This document shows, in pieces, positions 21,601 through 31,856 of a DNA stretch of 64,000 nucleotides (its first letter is position 1; each line of letters opens with the position of its first letter). The stretch is taken from positions 25,787,637-25,851,636 of the forward strand of contig NC_088883.1 in assembly GCF_032884065.1 (NCBI RefSeq), written 5' to 3'. Origin of the DNA: Artemia franciscana (Eukaryota > Arthropoda > Branchiopoda > Anostraca > Artemiidae). Below the pieces are notes generated by a model. That model saw only the letters and a list, made by a program, of their open reading frames with translations, did not search any database and was not told where the DNA came from. The position numbers were made by a program, and so were the translations under genes.

Positions 21601-22560
21601 CAGAAATTACTGCCCCGAAATTCATGATAAGTATAAAAATATTACAAGTCAGTCATGGTGTCGAGAATTTTATTTATATTTTGTTGATTTCTTTTCCTTT
21701 TTTCTAGTATTGGGGTGTAATTTAACACAATAGTGGGTTGTTTGCTAGCATAAATGATGTTTTTTCTCGTTCTTTGACTTTTTTTTTTCCATTTAGGATC
21801 GGTCCTTCTCATATTTTCGCAGACGGATTGTCAATTAAATAAAAAAAACACACTAAAACAAACAAAACCTTCTCACCGAATATTTGCCTCTAACCTCTTT
21901 TCAGAAAAGCTATTTCAACCGTTTTACCTCACCAGTTCTTACAAGGCTATTTGCTACCTCAGAATCAGTTTATTACAGCTTTTTGGAAGTGATGAGCCAA
22001 ATGAGATCAAATTTCTTCCGTTTCTTCAAATATCTGCTCCACGTATGACCATGGAAACATGTAGAAATCAATGTCTTGGAACTTAGTGTTTTGCTAGAAA
22101 CAATGTCATTGATTTCATTCTCTTGTCTTTTTTTTCCATTATGCTCCGTTCTCCTCATGTTGATGTAGACGAGTTATCAATTAAAATAACAAAAAAGCAC
22201 AATAAAACAAGCAAAACCGACAATGCCTATGGGTTGTTTTTAATCCTGCGAAAGGCTGTCTCATTTACTAGGCTAAAATAAACCTGAGGACAACCTCATG
22301 AAGGCTACCCAAATGGGTAGCCTCATGAAGGCTACCCAAAAATACTATTCGCCGCCACGGTTTTGGTTAGAAGAACTTGTGGAAGTTCCATAGCAAGACA
22401 GATCACAAGCAAAGAGCCAAGGTTTCACTTGTAGAAATAGGCACGGAGAAAGGAACTAATAACGGAGCAGAGACCCAAAACCATTTCACAAAAGTGGATC
22501 AGCTTCAACTTTTTATAACCAGCATGATATCGTTAGAGAATGTATAAAGTATAAAGTATA
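18645..22560. repeat. Segmental duplicate Y, copy 1 (pairs with 26425-30545)
   Basis: This stretch is collinear with 26425-30545, starting at aactaagtcagtgttttt and ending near the gatatcgttagagaatg phrase. It includes the mucin-like exon (20543-20866), an old member of the foldback family (about 19500-19800) and two related intronic blocks at about 21500-21900 and 21940-22230 (gctcc, cagaaat, 'ttgtcaattaaa' phrases). A short tandem 'ctcatgaaggctaccc' sits at 22288-22336. A splice-bounded stretch at about 19330-19465 and its duplicate are not phase-compatible with the gene, and copy 1 contains a stop. Confidence 0.88.
20543..20866 (-). CDS. Threonine-rich mucin-like exon, copy 1
   Basis: A 324-bp exon bounded by a pyrimidine-rich acceptor (cttcttctgctag) and a consensus donor (GTAAGT, 37-42 past 20500). 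It starts with two bases and ends with one base of split codons, that is phase 1 to phase 1, matching the EGF exons upstream and the terminal exon downstream. It encodes about 107 residues, nearly all Thr with regular Pro (TTTTPTTTP units) from an imperfect 30-bp repeat. Such Pro/Thr domains are typically O-glycosylated stalks of secreted or membrane mucins. The duplicate exon at 28293-28442 is 174 bp shorter. Both lengths are multiples of three, so repeat changes keep the frame. The plus-strand valine-rich frame over the same DNA is a shadow. Confidence 0.75.
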
Positions 22561-23346
22561 AAAGCAATTTATACTTTTACGTATAAAGTATAAAAGCAAG
22601 CAGTGATGAGAATTATAGGGGCAATATCCACCAATAGTTCTTGGATAGGTCTGTATTATCTTTTATGAGAAAGTAAGAAGTGACATAAAAGCTTAAAACA
22701 AAAAGAAATTGTTCATTATATGAGGAGGGCTGCCGCTTCCTCGTGTCCTCACTTTTTACGCTCAAGTTGTTTTTTCCCAATCTCCTAACAATAAGGGCCG
22801 TTAAAAAACGTGAAACGGAAATATATTACAGGCCGATAAAATCCGGCCAATAATGATTTATAGAAACAAGAATCTCACATTCTATAGGCTAAAGCGTCAT
22901 TTGCACTTTACTGAAAACAGTTTTTATTTCAAGCAGTGTACTTTATTTGTCATAGTATGAACAACAACTTTCTTTGAAAAATAAACGAATATTAAATAAA
23001 AGATGTACAAGCAAGGAAATATCTGTTAGCTATAATATAAGGTACAGCAGAACATTCTAGCTGAAAATTGACAAAAGATAGTTCCAGGACTTCTCTCACA
23101 TTTAATGAAAGCCATCTTCATTACTACTAATTTTCTGATTGTTCCTGATGACGCGCTTTCAGCACTTCAAATAAGCTGTAATTATGCAGTTATTAAGTGG
23201 CCAATAAGCCCAAAAAGAATGGCAGTTAGAACTTAAGATTAGTTTGCCAAGACTGGACATTTAGGAAAGAAGTTTATCAAAACGGCAAAAGTAACCATTC
23301 CTATTAAGCATAGTAATTAAAAAAAAAAAAAAAATCAACAACAGAA

Positions 23347-23352
23347 TTTATT
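23347..23352 (-). promoter_or_regulatory. Poly(A) signal AATAAA after terminal exon copy 2
   Basis: The exact hexamer lies on the minus strand about 56 bases past the TAA stop at 23408, at the position equivalent to 13289-13294 in copy 1. Confidence 0.5.
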
Positions 23353-23407
23353 GAGTTCAATGCTGCACACTGAAAAATTGCATAATTAGACTTTGAATGT
23401 TTTCCTT

Positions 23408-23619
23408 TTAACTAGAGCTCAGTTTTTGATTGGCCAAAAAATATAGAGATTGACAAATTCGTTCTTGAAGTAAAAAGTTAAGCAATCTAATAGGTAGTGT
23501 CAAAATTGTACCAATAAGAAGAAAAGGTGACATGAGAACGTTGAAAACAGCAACTGAAATGAAAACCATTGCATTCTTCAATGCTTCCCATCTACTTTTG
23601 GAGCCACTTGGCTTAAGAT
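23408..23619 (-). CDS. Terminal exon, copy 2: hydrophobic segment, altered C-terminus
   Basis: Same acceptor (ttttttacag) and same phase 1 start as copy 1 at 13354-13595. The lead and hydrophobic segment are almost unchanged (e.g. MVFISVAVFNVLMSPF). Relative to copy 1, a 34-base deletion removes the region encoding the end of the tail; the frame then shifts and ends with LSSS and a TAA eleven bases after the original stop position. The protein is 69 residues in this exon. It lies downstream (in transcript sense) of mucin exon 28293-28442 and of the single set of EGF exons, so it is the nearest 3' end for that gene. Few of the substitutions change the protein, which suggests the frame was under selection for at least part of the time since duplication. 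Confidence 0.72.
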
Positions 23620-24482
23620 CTGTAAAAAATGGAAGAATGTAAGGGCAATATGCAAGTGTTGTTGGAAATAACAGAAGTCAAGAGTTATGTTCCATTAAGA
23701 CGGTTTTAGCGTCATACGAAATCAATGTCTTTAAAGCTAAATCTGCTAAATCTGAAAACTAAAGCCTTTTTAAAGAGTAATATTTGCTTTTTTTACAATA
23801 GGTATTTTACACTTCTATAAAAATGTCAATGGCAATAGCAAGAAAATATAATTTTAGAACAAACATGTGAAAGAGATTACTTACCATACTTCAACAGCTG
23901 AAACCTTACTATTTTTTTAGGGGAGGGGGTACCATCAAAAATCTTCTTTCAATTATATACTCCCAAAGTTTCTCATCTGAGTATTATATGACTCCCACAT
24001 CTTCATCACGAGTTAATACAGTCTCAAACTAATAGTTCCTCATTCCTTCACAAGCTCTTTATCATCAAGTTAGGCTCCACTTCTGTGTATAGCGGGGAGT
24101 AGTCCTGGCTGTAAACTTTCTCTCAATATCTTAACATGCCAAAACAATATCCCAATATTACATCAGGAAGTAACTTACATATCATCTGCTATTTTATCCA
24201 CAACCACCATTTCATGTCTCCATAATTTATAATTTAATAATATCCTTAGTTTCGCTTTTTTTTCTCTAACTCTTGCAAGAGAAATCGAACAAAGACCATT
24301 CTTCCTTCTTCTAAGCTTGCTAATGTTCCTGGTTCATTTTTCAACTTTGCTCCAGATACCTGATTTACAAAATGTGTTCCTAAAGTTTTTATCCATCTTC
24401 TACTTTACCAAATTTTTAATTTTAAAATTTGACTTCCAAATATTCTTGTAATGTTTCTATTACATTATCATCCTGGAGTCTA

Positions 24483-26155
24483 TTAAATAAAAAAAACAAG
24501 TTTTTATAAATGAAAGTAAGGAGCGACATTAAAACTTAAAACGAACAGAAATTACTCCGTATATGAAAGGGTCTTTTCCTCCTCGACACCCCGCTCCTTA
24601 TGCTAAAGTTTTTTATTGTTTTAAAAAGTAGAGTTGCGAGAAAGAATCAAACTTTAGCGCAAGGAGCGGGGTGTCGAGGAGGAAAAGCCCCTTTCATATA
24701 CGGAGTAATTTCTGTTCGTTTTAAGTTTTAATGTCGCTCCTTACTTTCATTTAAAAAAACTTGTTTTTTTTTATTTAATTTCTGAAAGTTTTTGATTTAA
24801 TGCATGTCTGATTTTGGCTCTCCGTACATAAATTACTAAAATGAAATTTGCATATTAATTCTTTTTTTGGCTAAATGGCTTTCTCTTAGTTTTGATCAGA
24901 CGATTTGGAGAAATAAGGGGTGGGGAAGGAGGTCTAGTTACCCTCCAATTTTTCGGTTACTCAAAAAGGCAACTAGATCTTTTAATTTTTAACGAACGTT
25001 TTTATTAGTAAAAAAAACGTAACTTAAGAATTAACTTACGTAACAAACGTACATAACTTACGTAACTTACGTTACGTTTTATCCCAATTCTTTAAGAATG
25101 ACCCCTGAATCAGAAAGGCCGTAGAATAAATAGTTGAAATTATTTAAAAAATTTTTAGCATAAAGAGCGAAGTATTTATCTCCTCCTAAATACCTCGCTC
25201 TTTATGCTAAAGTATTTTTAGAACCCTTCATATGCGTAATAATCTCTGTTCGTTTTAAGTTTTAGTGCTTCTCTTTACTTTCAATTGAAAAAACTTTTTC
25301 ATGTTTATATTTTCATTGTTTTTTTTTATAGTAATGCTAGAAATTCCTGCGCCCTTTTCATTGAATTTCTCTTCCCCCATGAAATACTCCTCCAAGGAAA
25401 GATCCTCCCATATAGCCCCCTCCCCTGAACCCCACACCCAAACCAAAAAAATCCCCCTGATAACGTCGGTGCACTTCCCAGTAACCTTTACTGTATGTAA
25501 ACATTGGTCAAAGTTTGTAACTTGCAGCCCCTCCCCCAGGGACTGTGGGGGGTAAGTCATCCCCAAAGACATAGTTATTATGGTTTTTGACTATGCGGAA
25601 CAAAATGGCTATCTCAAAATTTTGATCCGTTGACTTTGGGAAAAAAATTAGCGTGGGAGGGGGCCTAGGTGCCCTCCAATTTTTTTGGTCACTTAAAAAG
25701 GGCACTAGAACTTTTCATTTCCGTTAGAATGAGCCCTCTTGCAACACTCTAGGACCACTTGGTCGATACGATGACCCCTGGGGAAAAAAAAAAAAAAACA
25801 CGCACCCGTGATTTGTCTTCTGGCAAAAAATACGAAATTCCACATTCTTGTAGATTGGACCTTGGAATTTTGTCTATAGGGTTCTCTGATACGCTGAATG
25901 CGATGGTGTAATTTTCGTTAAGATCCTATGACTTTTAGGGGGTGTTACCCCCTATTTTCCAAAATAAGGCAAATTTTCTCAGGCTCGTAACTTTTGATGA
26001 CAAAAACTAAATTTGATGAAACTTATATATTTAAAATCAGCATAAAAATCCGATTTTTTTTATATATCTTTTAGTATCGAAATTCCGTTTTTTAGAGTTT
26101 CGTTTACTATTGAGCCGGGTCGCTCCTTACTACAGTTCGTTACCACGAACTGTTT
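24483..26155 (+). repeat. Foldback-bearing element, complete copy (R2)
   Basis: About 1.67 kb. It starts ttaaataaaaaaaac and opens with a large inverted repeat (24496-24775): arms of roughly 120 bases (atgaaagtaaggagcgac ... and its complement) around a loop of about 50. A body follows with a second small hairpin (25140-25215, agagcgaagtatttatc), a CT-rich stretch (25370-25460), one satellite-like monomer (25495-25760), and a 3' part ending cagttcgttaccacgaactg then TTTGA, a perfect 8-bp stem hairpin. Other copies share that exact 3' end and then diverge. There is no open frame of note, so it is non-autonomous. Class unknown; a Helitron-like or foldback element are options. Confidence 0.88.
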
Positions 26156-26424
26156 GATAAGCCCTGAACTATCTGGTAAGTAGCCAGCCTTCCTAAATAC
26201 AGCTTTAAATTAACCCGGGACTCTACTACTTGATGATCTTTTAACGTGACTTTTACTTTTAACGTGAATTTCAGAACTTCTATACGCCCCAATGTCTTGT
26301 TTGGGTCAAATCAGTCTTCGATTAAGCCAATATGATCAATAAGATCCAGGCGTCTTACCATCGAACAAGTATCATTTTTATTTGCTGGCCAATCTAAGAC
26401 CAAATTCCTTGTTTATAACAACTA
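26156..26424. other. Host sequence unique to duplicate copy 2
   Basis: About 270 bases between R2 and duplicate Y' with no counterpart in copy 1, where the Gypsy 3' junction lies. It presumably was deleted there together with the 3' LTR. No gene was recognised. Confidence 0.5.
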
Positions 26425-28292
26425 AGTTAATGTTTAAAAAAAATATAGCAGTGTATTACCATTTCTATTATTCTTTACAATAAAGCTGTAAAGCTGCTAA
26501 AGCTTAGCAGCAGAATGTTTCTAATTGTGCTAACAATAAATTTTCCTTTACAATAAAGCTGTAAAGCTGCTTTAGCTTAACAGGAATATGTTTCTAATTG
26601 TACTAACAAGGGCATTTGATTGTACTAATGAAAACACTCCATATCTACGTTGGATCTTGTCTCTTTGCTTCTGCAACTGAATGTAAAAATTTATCTGAGC
26701 CAATACTCTTGTTGTCAGTCAATTTTGCTCGTTGATTATTCGGTGAATACACTAGGACTTGGTACCTTGTACTCTGTAGTTATAATATGTATAACTAGAA
26801 TTCAAATCTTTGTCGAGGAGAGGAAAATCATCCAACAAGGTAAAATCAAGATAAGATCAACGTATAATAGAGTATAAGATCAACGTATAATAAAGCTCAA
26901 GAAAGTAAAGATCCCACCAGTGAAAACCAGGGACTAAAATCTTTTTAGAGTCTAGAAAAATGATTAAGCTAGCATACAAACTGACAACAAGAAGCTCCGG
27001 TGACACTTAGTTGAATGGCCTTTCTGAGTGCCAGGTTTTCAGCACCTGGTGATGTACTCCTATCAACAAGATTCAATTTTGCTAGATCTCTTACCTTCAA
27101 CTCACTCTCATGACTGCAAATATCGTAGTACCATGCAAAGGCAATCGACGAACCAATAAGATGTAATGGAATAGACTTATGGCTGCAAATCGAACAGAAA
27201 TCTTGCTTTGGGGGAGTTGATTTACTGGGATTATTTGAAATAGGATCAAATATTAATATTCTAAACAAGTTTTTTCTACTGAAAATAATAAAAGAATTAT
27301 TCTACCCCCTCTTCAATACTCCACTTTTTATGTTAAAGTTCGACCTTTAGTCCAAATTCTTCAAGAACGACTCCTGGAACGCAAGGGCCGTTTAATAGGA
27401 GTCAGAGGGTTTTTTAAGAGTACTAAGAAACTTTACCGTGAAGAAAGAGGGTTTGAGAAGGGGCCCCCCCTCAGATACGGAAAAAATTCTCTTCGTTTTA
27501 ATTTTTATTGTTGCTCTTTGCTTTCAGTAGAAAACACATTTGTTTTATTTAATCTACTCGAAATGTATTCTAATCTATTTAAGTTCGGTAATTGCCATTT
27601 TAGCGTATACAGCTTGGTTTATCCCTCCAATATCCACCTCTATTGTTTTGGGAGGGGGGTTGAATGTACAAGTCAATGATTTTCTTTTTTCTTACACTCA
27701 TATTTCGTTTTGATTCTTGGACAATATTTACTAAAGAAGAGCCTGGAAATGTGGATCATTGTTTAATTTTAGAGCGTTAATGACAAATTTAATAATCTTA
27801 CCTGCAATAATTCTTGACTCCAACGATTGTAAATTTAGAGAAAAAACAATGTTTTAGATTATTTTGTTAGGGTCTTACTCCCATTTGAAATTGTTTTTTT
27901 TTTTGTTTTTGTTTCTTGTTTTATCAATGAATTTTGTTCAAAATATACTTCATTCGTGCATCATGACTCTCCAAAAACTTTTAATTTGTACAGTTTTTGT
28001 TTTTAAACGTGAAACATCTGAAATTAAAATAGTTTTAACCAGCACTAAACGTAAATCAAATCAGTTTTAATTGGATGAAAAAGCTCTTTTCCAGCTTTGT
28101 TCTGAGCTCTATTTGTCCTCTTTATCAGTTTAATTTGAAGGAAAAAGACTTGATTTAATAAGAAAACATGACTTAATTAAAACTCTTATTCTAAGGGATC
28201 TAACGAATCTAAAACCATTTCTCTAATCTTAAAATTTTATCATTTATTGCCACTTGAAAAAAGCTGATTGGAAATACTTCTTCTAAACTTAC

Positions 28293-28442
28293 TTGTCGTA
28301 GTAGTTGTTGTCACTGTTGTCGTAGTCGGTGTTGTTGTCGTGGTTGGTGTTGTAGTCGGTGTTGTTGTACTTGCCAGTGTGGTGGTTGTTGGTGTAGTCG
28401 TCGTTAGAGTTGATGTTGTAGTTGGTGCTGTGGTAGTAGAAG
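28293..28442 (-). CDS. Threonine-rich mucin-like exon, copy 2
   Basis: A 150-bp exon with the same acceptor (cttcttctgctag) and GTAAGT donor as copy 1, phase 1 to phase 1. It encodes about 49 residues of Thr/Pro (APTTTSTLTTTTPTTT type). It directly follows, in transcript order, the calcium-binding EGF exon at 31701-31856, whose last base joins its first two to make an alanine codon. It is a shorter allele-like version of exon 20543-20866, lacking about six of the 30-bp units. The likely role is a glycosylated stalk between the EGF domains and the membrane segment. Confidence 0.75.
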
Positions 28443-30017
28443 CTAGCAGAAGAAGAAAGTATTTTAAGTTAGTGAAGAATATGAAAAGTATCCTTAAATA
28501 CAAAACAACGAGGATAGCAATTTTAACACGGAGCACGTGAAAATGCTTTAGTAAATTTGGCACTTGCTAGCACAGCATAACATTTCTTTTCATTAAATAT
28601 TTCTTATTCTAAAAGCCATGTATTCAATTTTGTCTTTGCGTAGGTCAATTTGCGCCCATGGGAGTCCTACTGAGACCAATCCAGATACACAAAAAGCCAC
28701 AACACTTTCTACACATGCGTGAATTTAGTATTTTCCCCCTTCCATAATAAATACCATCTTATGCAACGAATAAAGATTTAAATATCGTTGGAAACCGAAA
28801 AACTAAACTAGAAACTAGAAATTCTTGGACTAGAGCTCCAGTCAAAAAATTAGAACTCGGTATTTTCAGCTGGCAATATAATTACTCATCACAGGCCATC
28901 TTTTATAGTTTTGCTATTAAGATCTTTGACCGTATCTCATACCTAGGCCTCCCTACCAGAATCTATATTCACCATGCTTGCAGTCTTTTGAGTACTTACA
29001 CTTCTCTCCAATATCTGCCTCTTATGGTTCAATTGTTTTTTTTTTCGAAAAGTAGTTTTGCTGCCTAATATTTCATGTGTTACAGCCTTCTGGAAGATTT
29101 TTACTAAATTTCATGAGCAAAATTGAGCCCACCATCTTCTGTTATTCTGAATATCTGCTCCACACATTCATGAAAACAAGCAGAAATTACTGTCCCTGAA
29201 ATTCATGATAAGTATAAAAAAAAAATTACAAGTCAGTTATGGTATAGAGAATTTTATTTATATTTTGTTGATTACTTTTTGTTTTTTCTAGTATTGGGCT
29301 GTAATTTAACACAATTGTGGGTTATTTGCTAGCATAAATGATGTTTTTTCTCGTTCTTTATCTTTTTTTCCATTTAGGATCCGTCCTTCTCATGTTTTCG
29401 CAAACGGATTGTCAATTAAATACACAGAAAGAGCACACTAAAACAAGCAACACCTTCTCACCGAATATTTCAGACTCTAACATCTCCTCTAACATTTCCT
29501 CTAACATCTTTTCACAATATCTGTTTCAACCATTTTACCTTACTAGTCTTTAAAAGGCTATTTGCTGCCTCAGATTCGATTTATTACAGTTTTTTCGGAA
29601 GTGATGAACAAAATCAGGTCTACTTTCTTCCGTTTCTTCAAATATCTGCTCCACGTATCACCATGGGAACATGCAGAAATCACTGTCTTGGAACTTAGTG
29701 TTTTGCTAGAAATAATGTCGTTGATTTCATTCTTTTGTCTTTTTTTCCATTATGCTCCGTTCTTCTCATGCTGCTCTAGACGGGTTGTCAACTAAACAAA
29801 CAAAAAAGCACACTAAAACAAGTAAAACCCACAGTGGCGAAATTTTAATCCTGCGAAATTTTTAATCCTGTGAAAGGCTGCCTCATTTACTAGGCTAAAA
29901 TAAACCTGAGGACAACCGCTCATGATGGCTACCCAAAAATACTATTCGCAGCCAAGGTTTTGGTTAGAAGAGCTTGTGGAAGTTCCATCACAAGACAGAT
30001 CACAAGCAAAGAGCTTG

Positions 30018-30390
30018 TGATCTACTAATTTTCAGTTGAGGTGTTCAAATAATGTTTAAACATCGACAATTAAGCAAAAGGATTTAAGTTTAGTTTTGAC
30101 GTTGAACATTTAAATCTGCTTAAATTGCATAAGGAAATAGGAGAAGGGTGACTAGAGATTCTTAGCCAGACAGAGGATTGAAATGTGGTCTGCCTGCTCT
30201 TGGCACTCTTGTTAGGGTGGTAAGCTTAGGTGAAATTGGATAAGCAGGTTCACAAGGGCTATAACCAAGTGGCAAAGTGGGGCTCGAGTTTAAAACTTCT
30301 CCTCTTAAATGACGAAAAACGAGAAACATATGACTGCTCGAGTCTCTACTGTCAAATAGATCTGAAAGGATATTTCACATAGTTTACCCC
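30018..30390. repeat. Segment present only in duplicate copy 2
   Basis: Flanking sequence on both sides matches copy 1 at about 22405 (cacaagcaaagagc ... ttcacttgtagaaatagg), but these 370 bases are absent there. Its left edge forms a perfect inverted repeat GATCACAAG...CTTGTGATC (29999-30023). It may be an insertion after duplication or a deletion from copy 1. It includes ctataaccaagtggc, loosely tRNA-like, but no convincing SINE promoter boxes. Confidence 0.55.
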
Positions 30391-30545
30391 TTGGCTTCAC
30401 TTGTAGAAATAGGCACGGAAAAAGGAACTAATAACGGAGCAGAGACCCAAAACCATTTCACGAAAGTGGAACAGCTTCACCTTTTTATAACCAGCTATCG
30501 TTAACCAGCTATAATAACCAGCTATTTATAACCAGATATCGTTAG

Positions 30546-31700
30546 AGAATTTTGACAGGCATTTGGGAGGGGTAGAGTTTTATACATATATACTACTATC
30601 TTTTTGAGAATATTTCAATATTTCACTGCACTACAGATGGGTAGCTATTTATTTATTCCAAAATAGAGTCATACAAAATGCTTTATCAATAGTTGCTACA
30701 GAGCAGTGGTCGTAACCGTGACTATTCTTTCGTAACAAACAATTGAAATTGCAAAACAACAAATAAAACAAATTTTTGTAAAAAGTAACAGGAGGGAAAG
30801 CAGCTGGAAAGGTGTAAAAACAACATGAAAACCTGACAAAATTTACAATAATATTAACCATTATTCCAAATTTGTATTGAAAATTATATGCTAAGATCAG
30901 GTACGACTTTTTCAGTTCCTTAAAGATAAATTTACACTTTTGAGTGTTTATCTCATAAGGGAGGGGTTATTTTGATTTGATCTGACAGCTGATGCTAATT
31001 TTGTGCAGCCCAGCCACCAATATTAGTTCCCCTTCCGGAAAAATCTTTAAAGTACTATATTCCCGCAAATTTCAAAATGGACGCCAGCATTTAGACAAAA
31101 CACCACATATTATAATAGCAAAGCAACCATAAAATTTATTTCGTTGTCTCCAGGATTTTACTCGATTGCCACCAGGCTTCATGAAAATATGTGTACTCTC
31201 TTGTTATGTATAGAACCCACCTGATCATTTCTACGTAAGAAAAACTTGGCCTTTGAAGACCTGGCAATATAAACTGACCATGGTGACATCTTCAGCTATG
31301 TCATCCTAAGCTTTCATCATTTTCGGGTCATGAAAATTTTTGTAACAGGATCATCTGCCTAAAGAAAAATTTGCCACAAAAGAAGAGACAACGAGGAAAA
31401 TTAACTTTCAAAAACCCGCCTCAAGAGAAGCTTGTACCGTGAGATATACCCCAACAAAATACATACACCTGGAAAGACCTGAACCCAGCTAACTTCAAGT
31501 CTAAAAGATTTTGTATTTTTCAAAAACTAGAGTAATTCCTGGTGATTTTATTTTTGATTTGAGAGAACTGCAGCAAATGAATTGTTCTGAATAGATAGCA
31601 ACAACTTTTTTGTCGATGAAACTCAAGAAAATCAAATTAGGTTGCTAAGTTTTCCAAACCGTCTCCGAAAAGTTACTGTAAACTATAGAATATCTAATAC
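30546..31700. other. Intron, no further feature seen
   Basis: It lies between the calcium-binding EGF exon and the duplicated mucin segment. AT-rich, no recognisable exon or element. Confidence 0.5.
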
Positions 31701-31856
31701 CTCTCTCTGGGTAACATCGTGCTTCGCCATTTTCTAAGAGTTCTTTAAAACCATCACTGCAGTCACAGTTATAGGCACCTATATTGTTTTTGCATAAAGC
31801 AGAAGCATCTCCAAGAGAAGAACACTGGGATGTTCCAAGTTTACATTCATCTACAT
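31701..31856 (-). CDS. Calcium-binding EGF-like domain exon
   Basis: A 156-bp exon with acceptor actttag and donor GAG/GTATTAG, phase 1 to phase 1 (two bases, 51 codons, one base). The translation begins VDECKLGTSQCSSL and the preceding exon supplies the G that makes DVDEC, the start motif of calcium-binding EGF domains. Six cysteines follow in EGF order (C-C-C-C-x-C-C), with the conserved NNIGAYNCDCSDGF core, where Asn, aromatic Tyr and the CxC pair match the cbEGF pattern. Such domains are extracellular and give rigid, calcium-dependent rods. It is one complete domain per exon, as usual in animal genes. Confidence 0.85.

Larger units (their letters stand above)
22570..24440. repeat. Segmental duplicate X', copy 2
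   Basis: Collinear with 12540-14402. It contains the second terminal exon (23408-23619) and its poly(A) signal. Homology to copy 1 ends just before the foldback element R2, at nearly the same place where the Gypsy element sits in copy 1. Confidence 0.9.
26425..30545. repeat. Segmental duplicate Y', copy 2
   Basis: Collinear with 18645-22560. It contains the shorter mucin exon (28293-28442), the same old foldback-family insertion (about 27270-27560) and the same intronic blocks (29050-29460 and 29560-29830). An extra segment of about 370 bases (30018-30390) is absent from copy 1. The stretch 27084-27225 is open between an acceptor-like and a strong donor (AAG/GTAAGA), but its only open phase does not fit the gene. 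Confidence 0.88.

Noticed and set aside
21587..22060. Plus-strand ETCRNQCLG-like peptide suggesting a WSC-type domain
   Set aside because: It is very short, interrupted by stops in both duplicates, and on the strand opposite to the gene.
26969..27268. Cysteine-containing minus-strand frame with strong donor (AAG/GTAAGA), duplicated at about 19300-19480
   Set aside because: Its only open phase at the donor is 0, which does not fit the phase 1 exons, and the duplicate has an in-frame stop with a 2-base length change.
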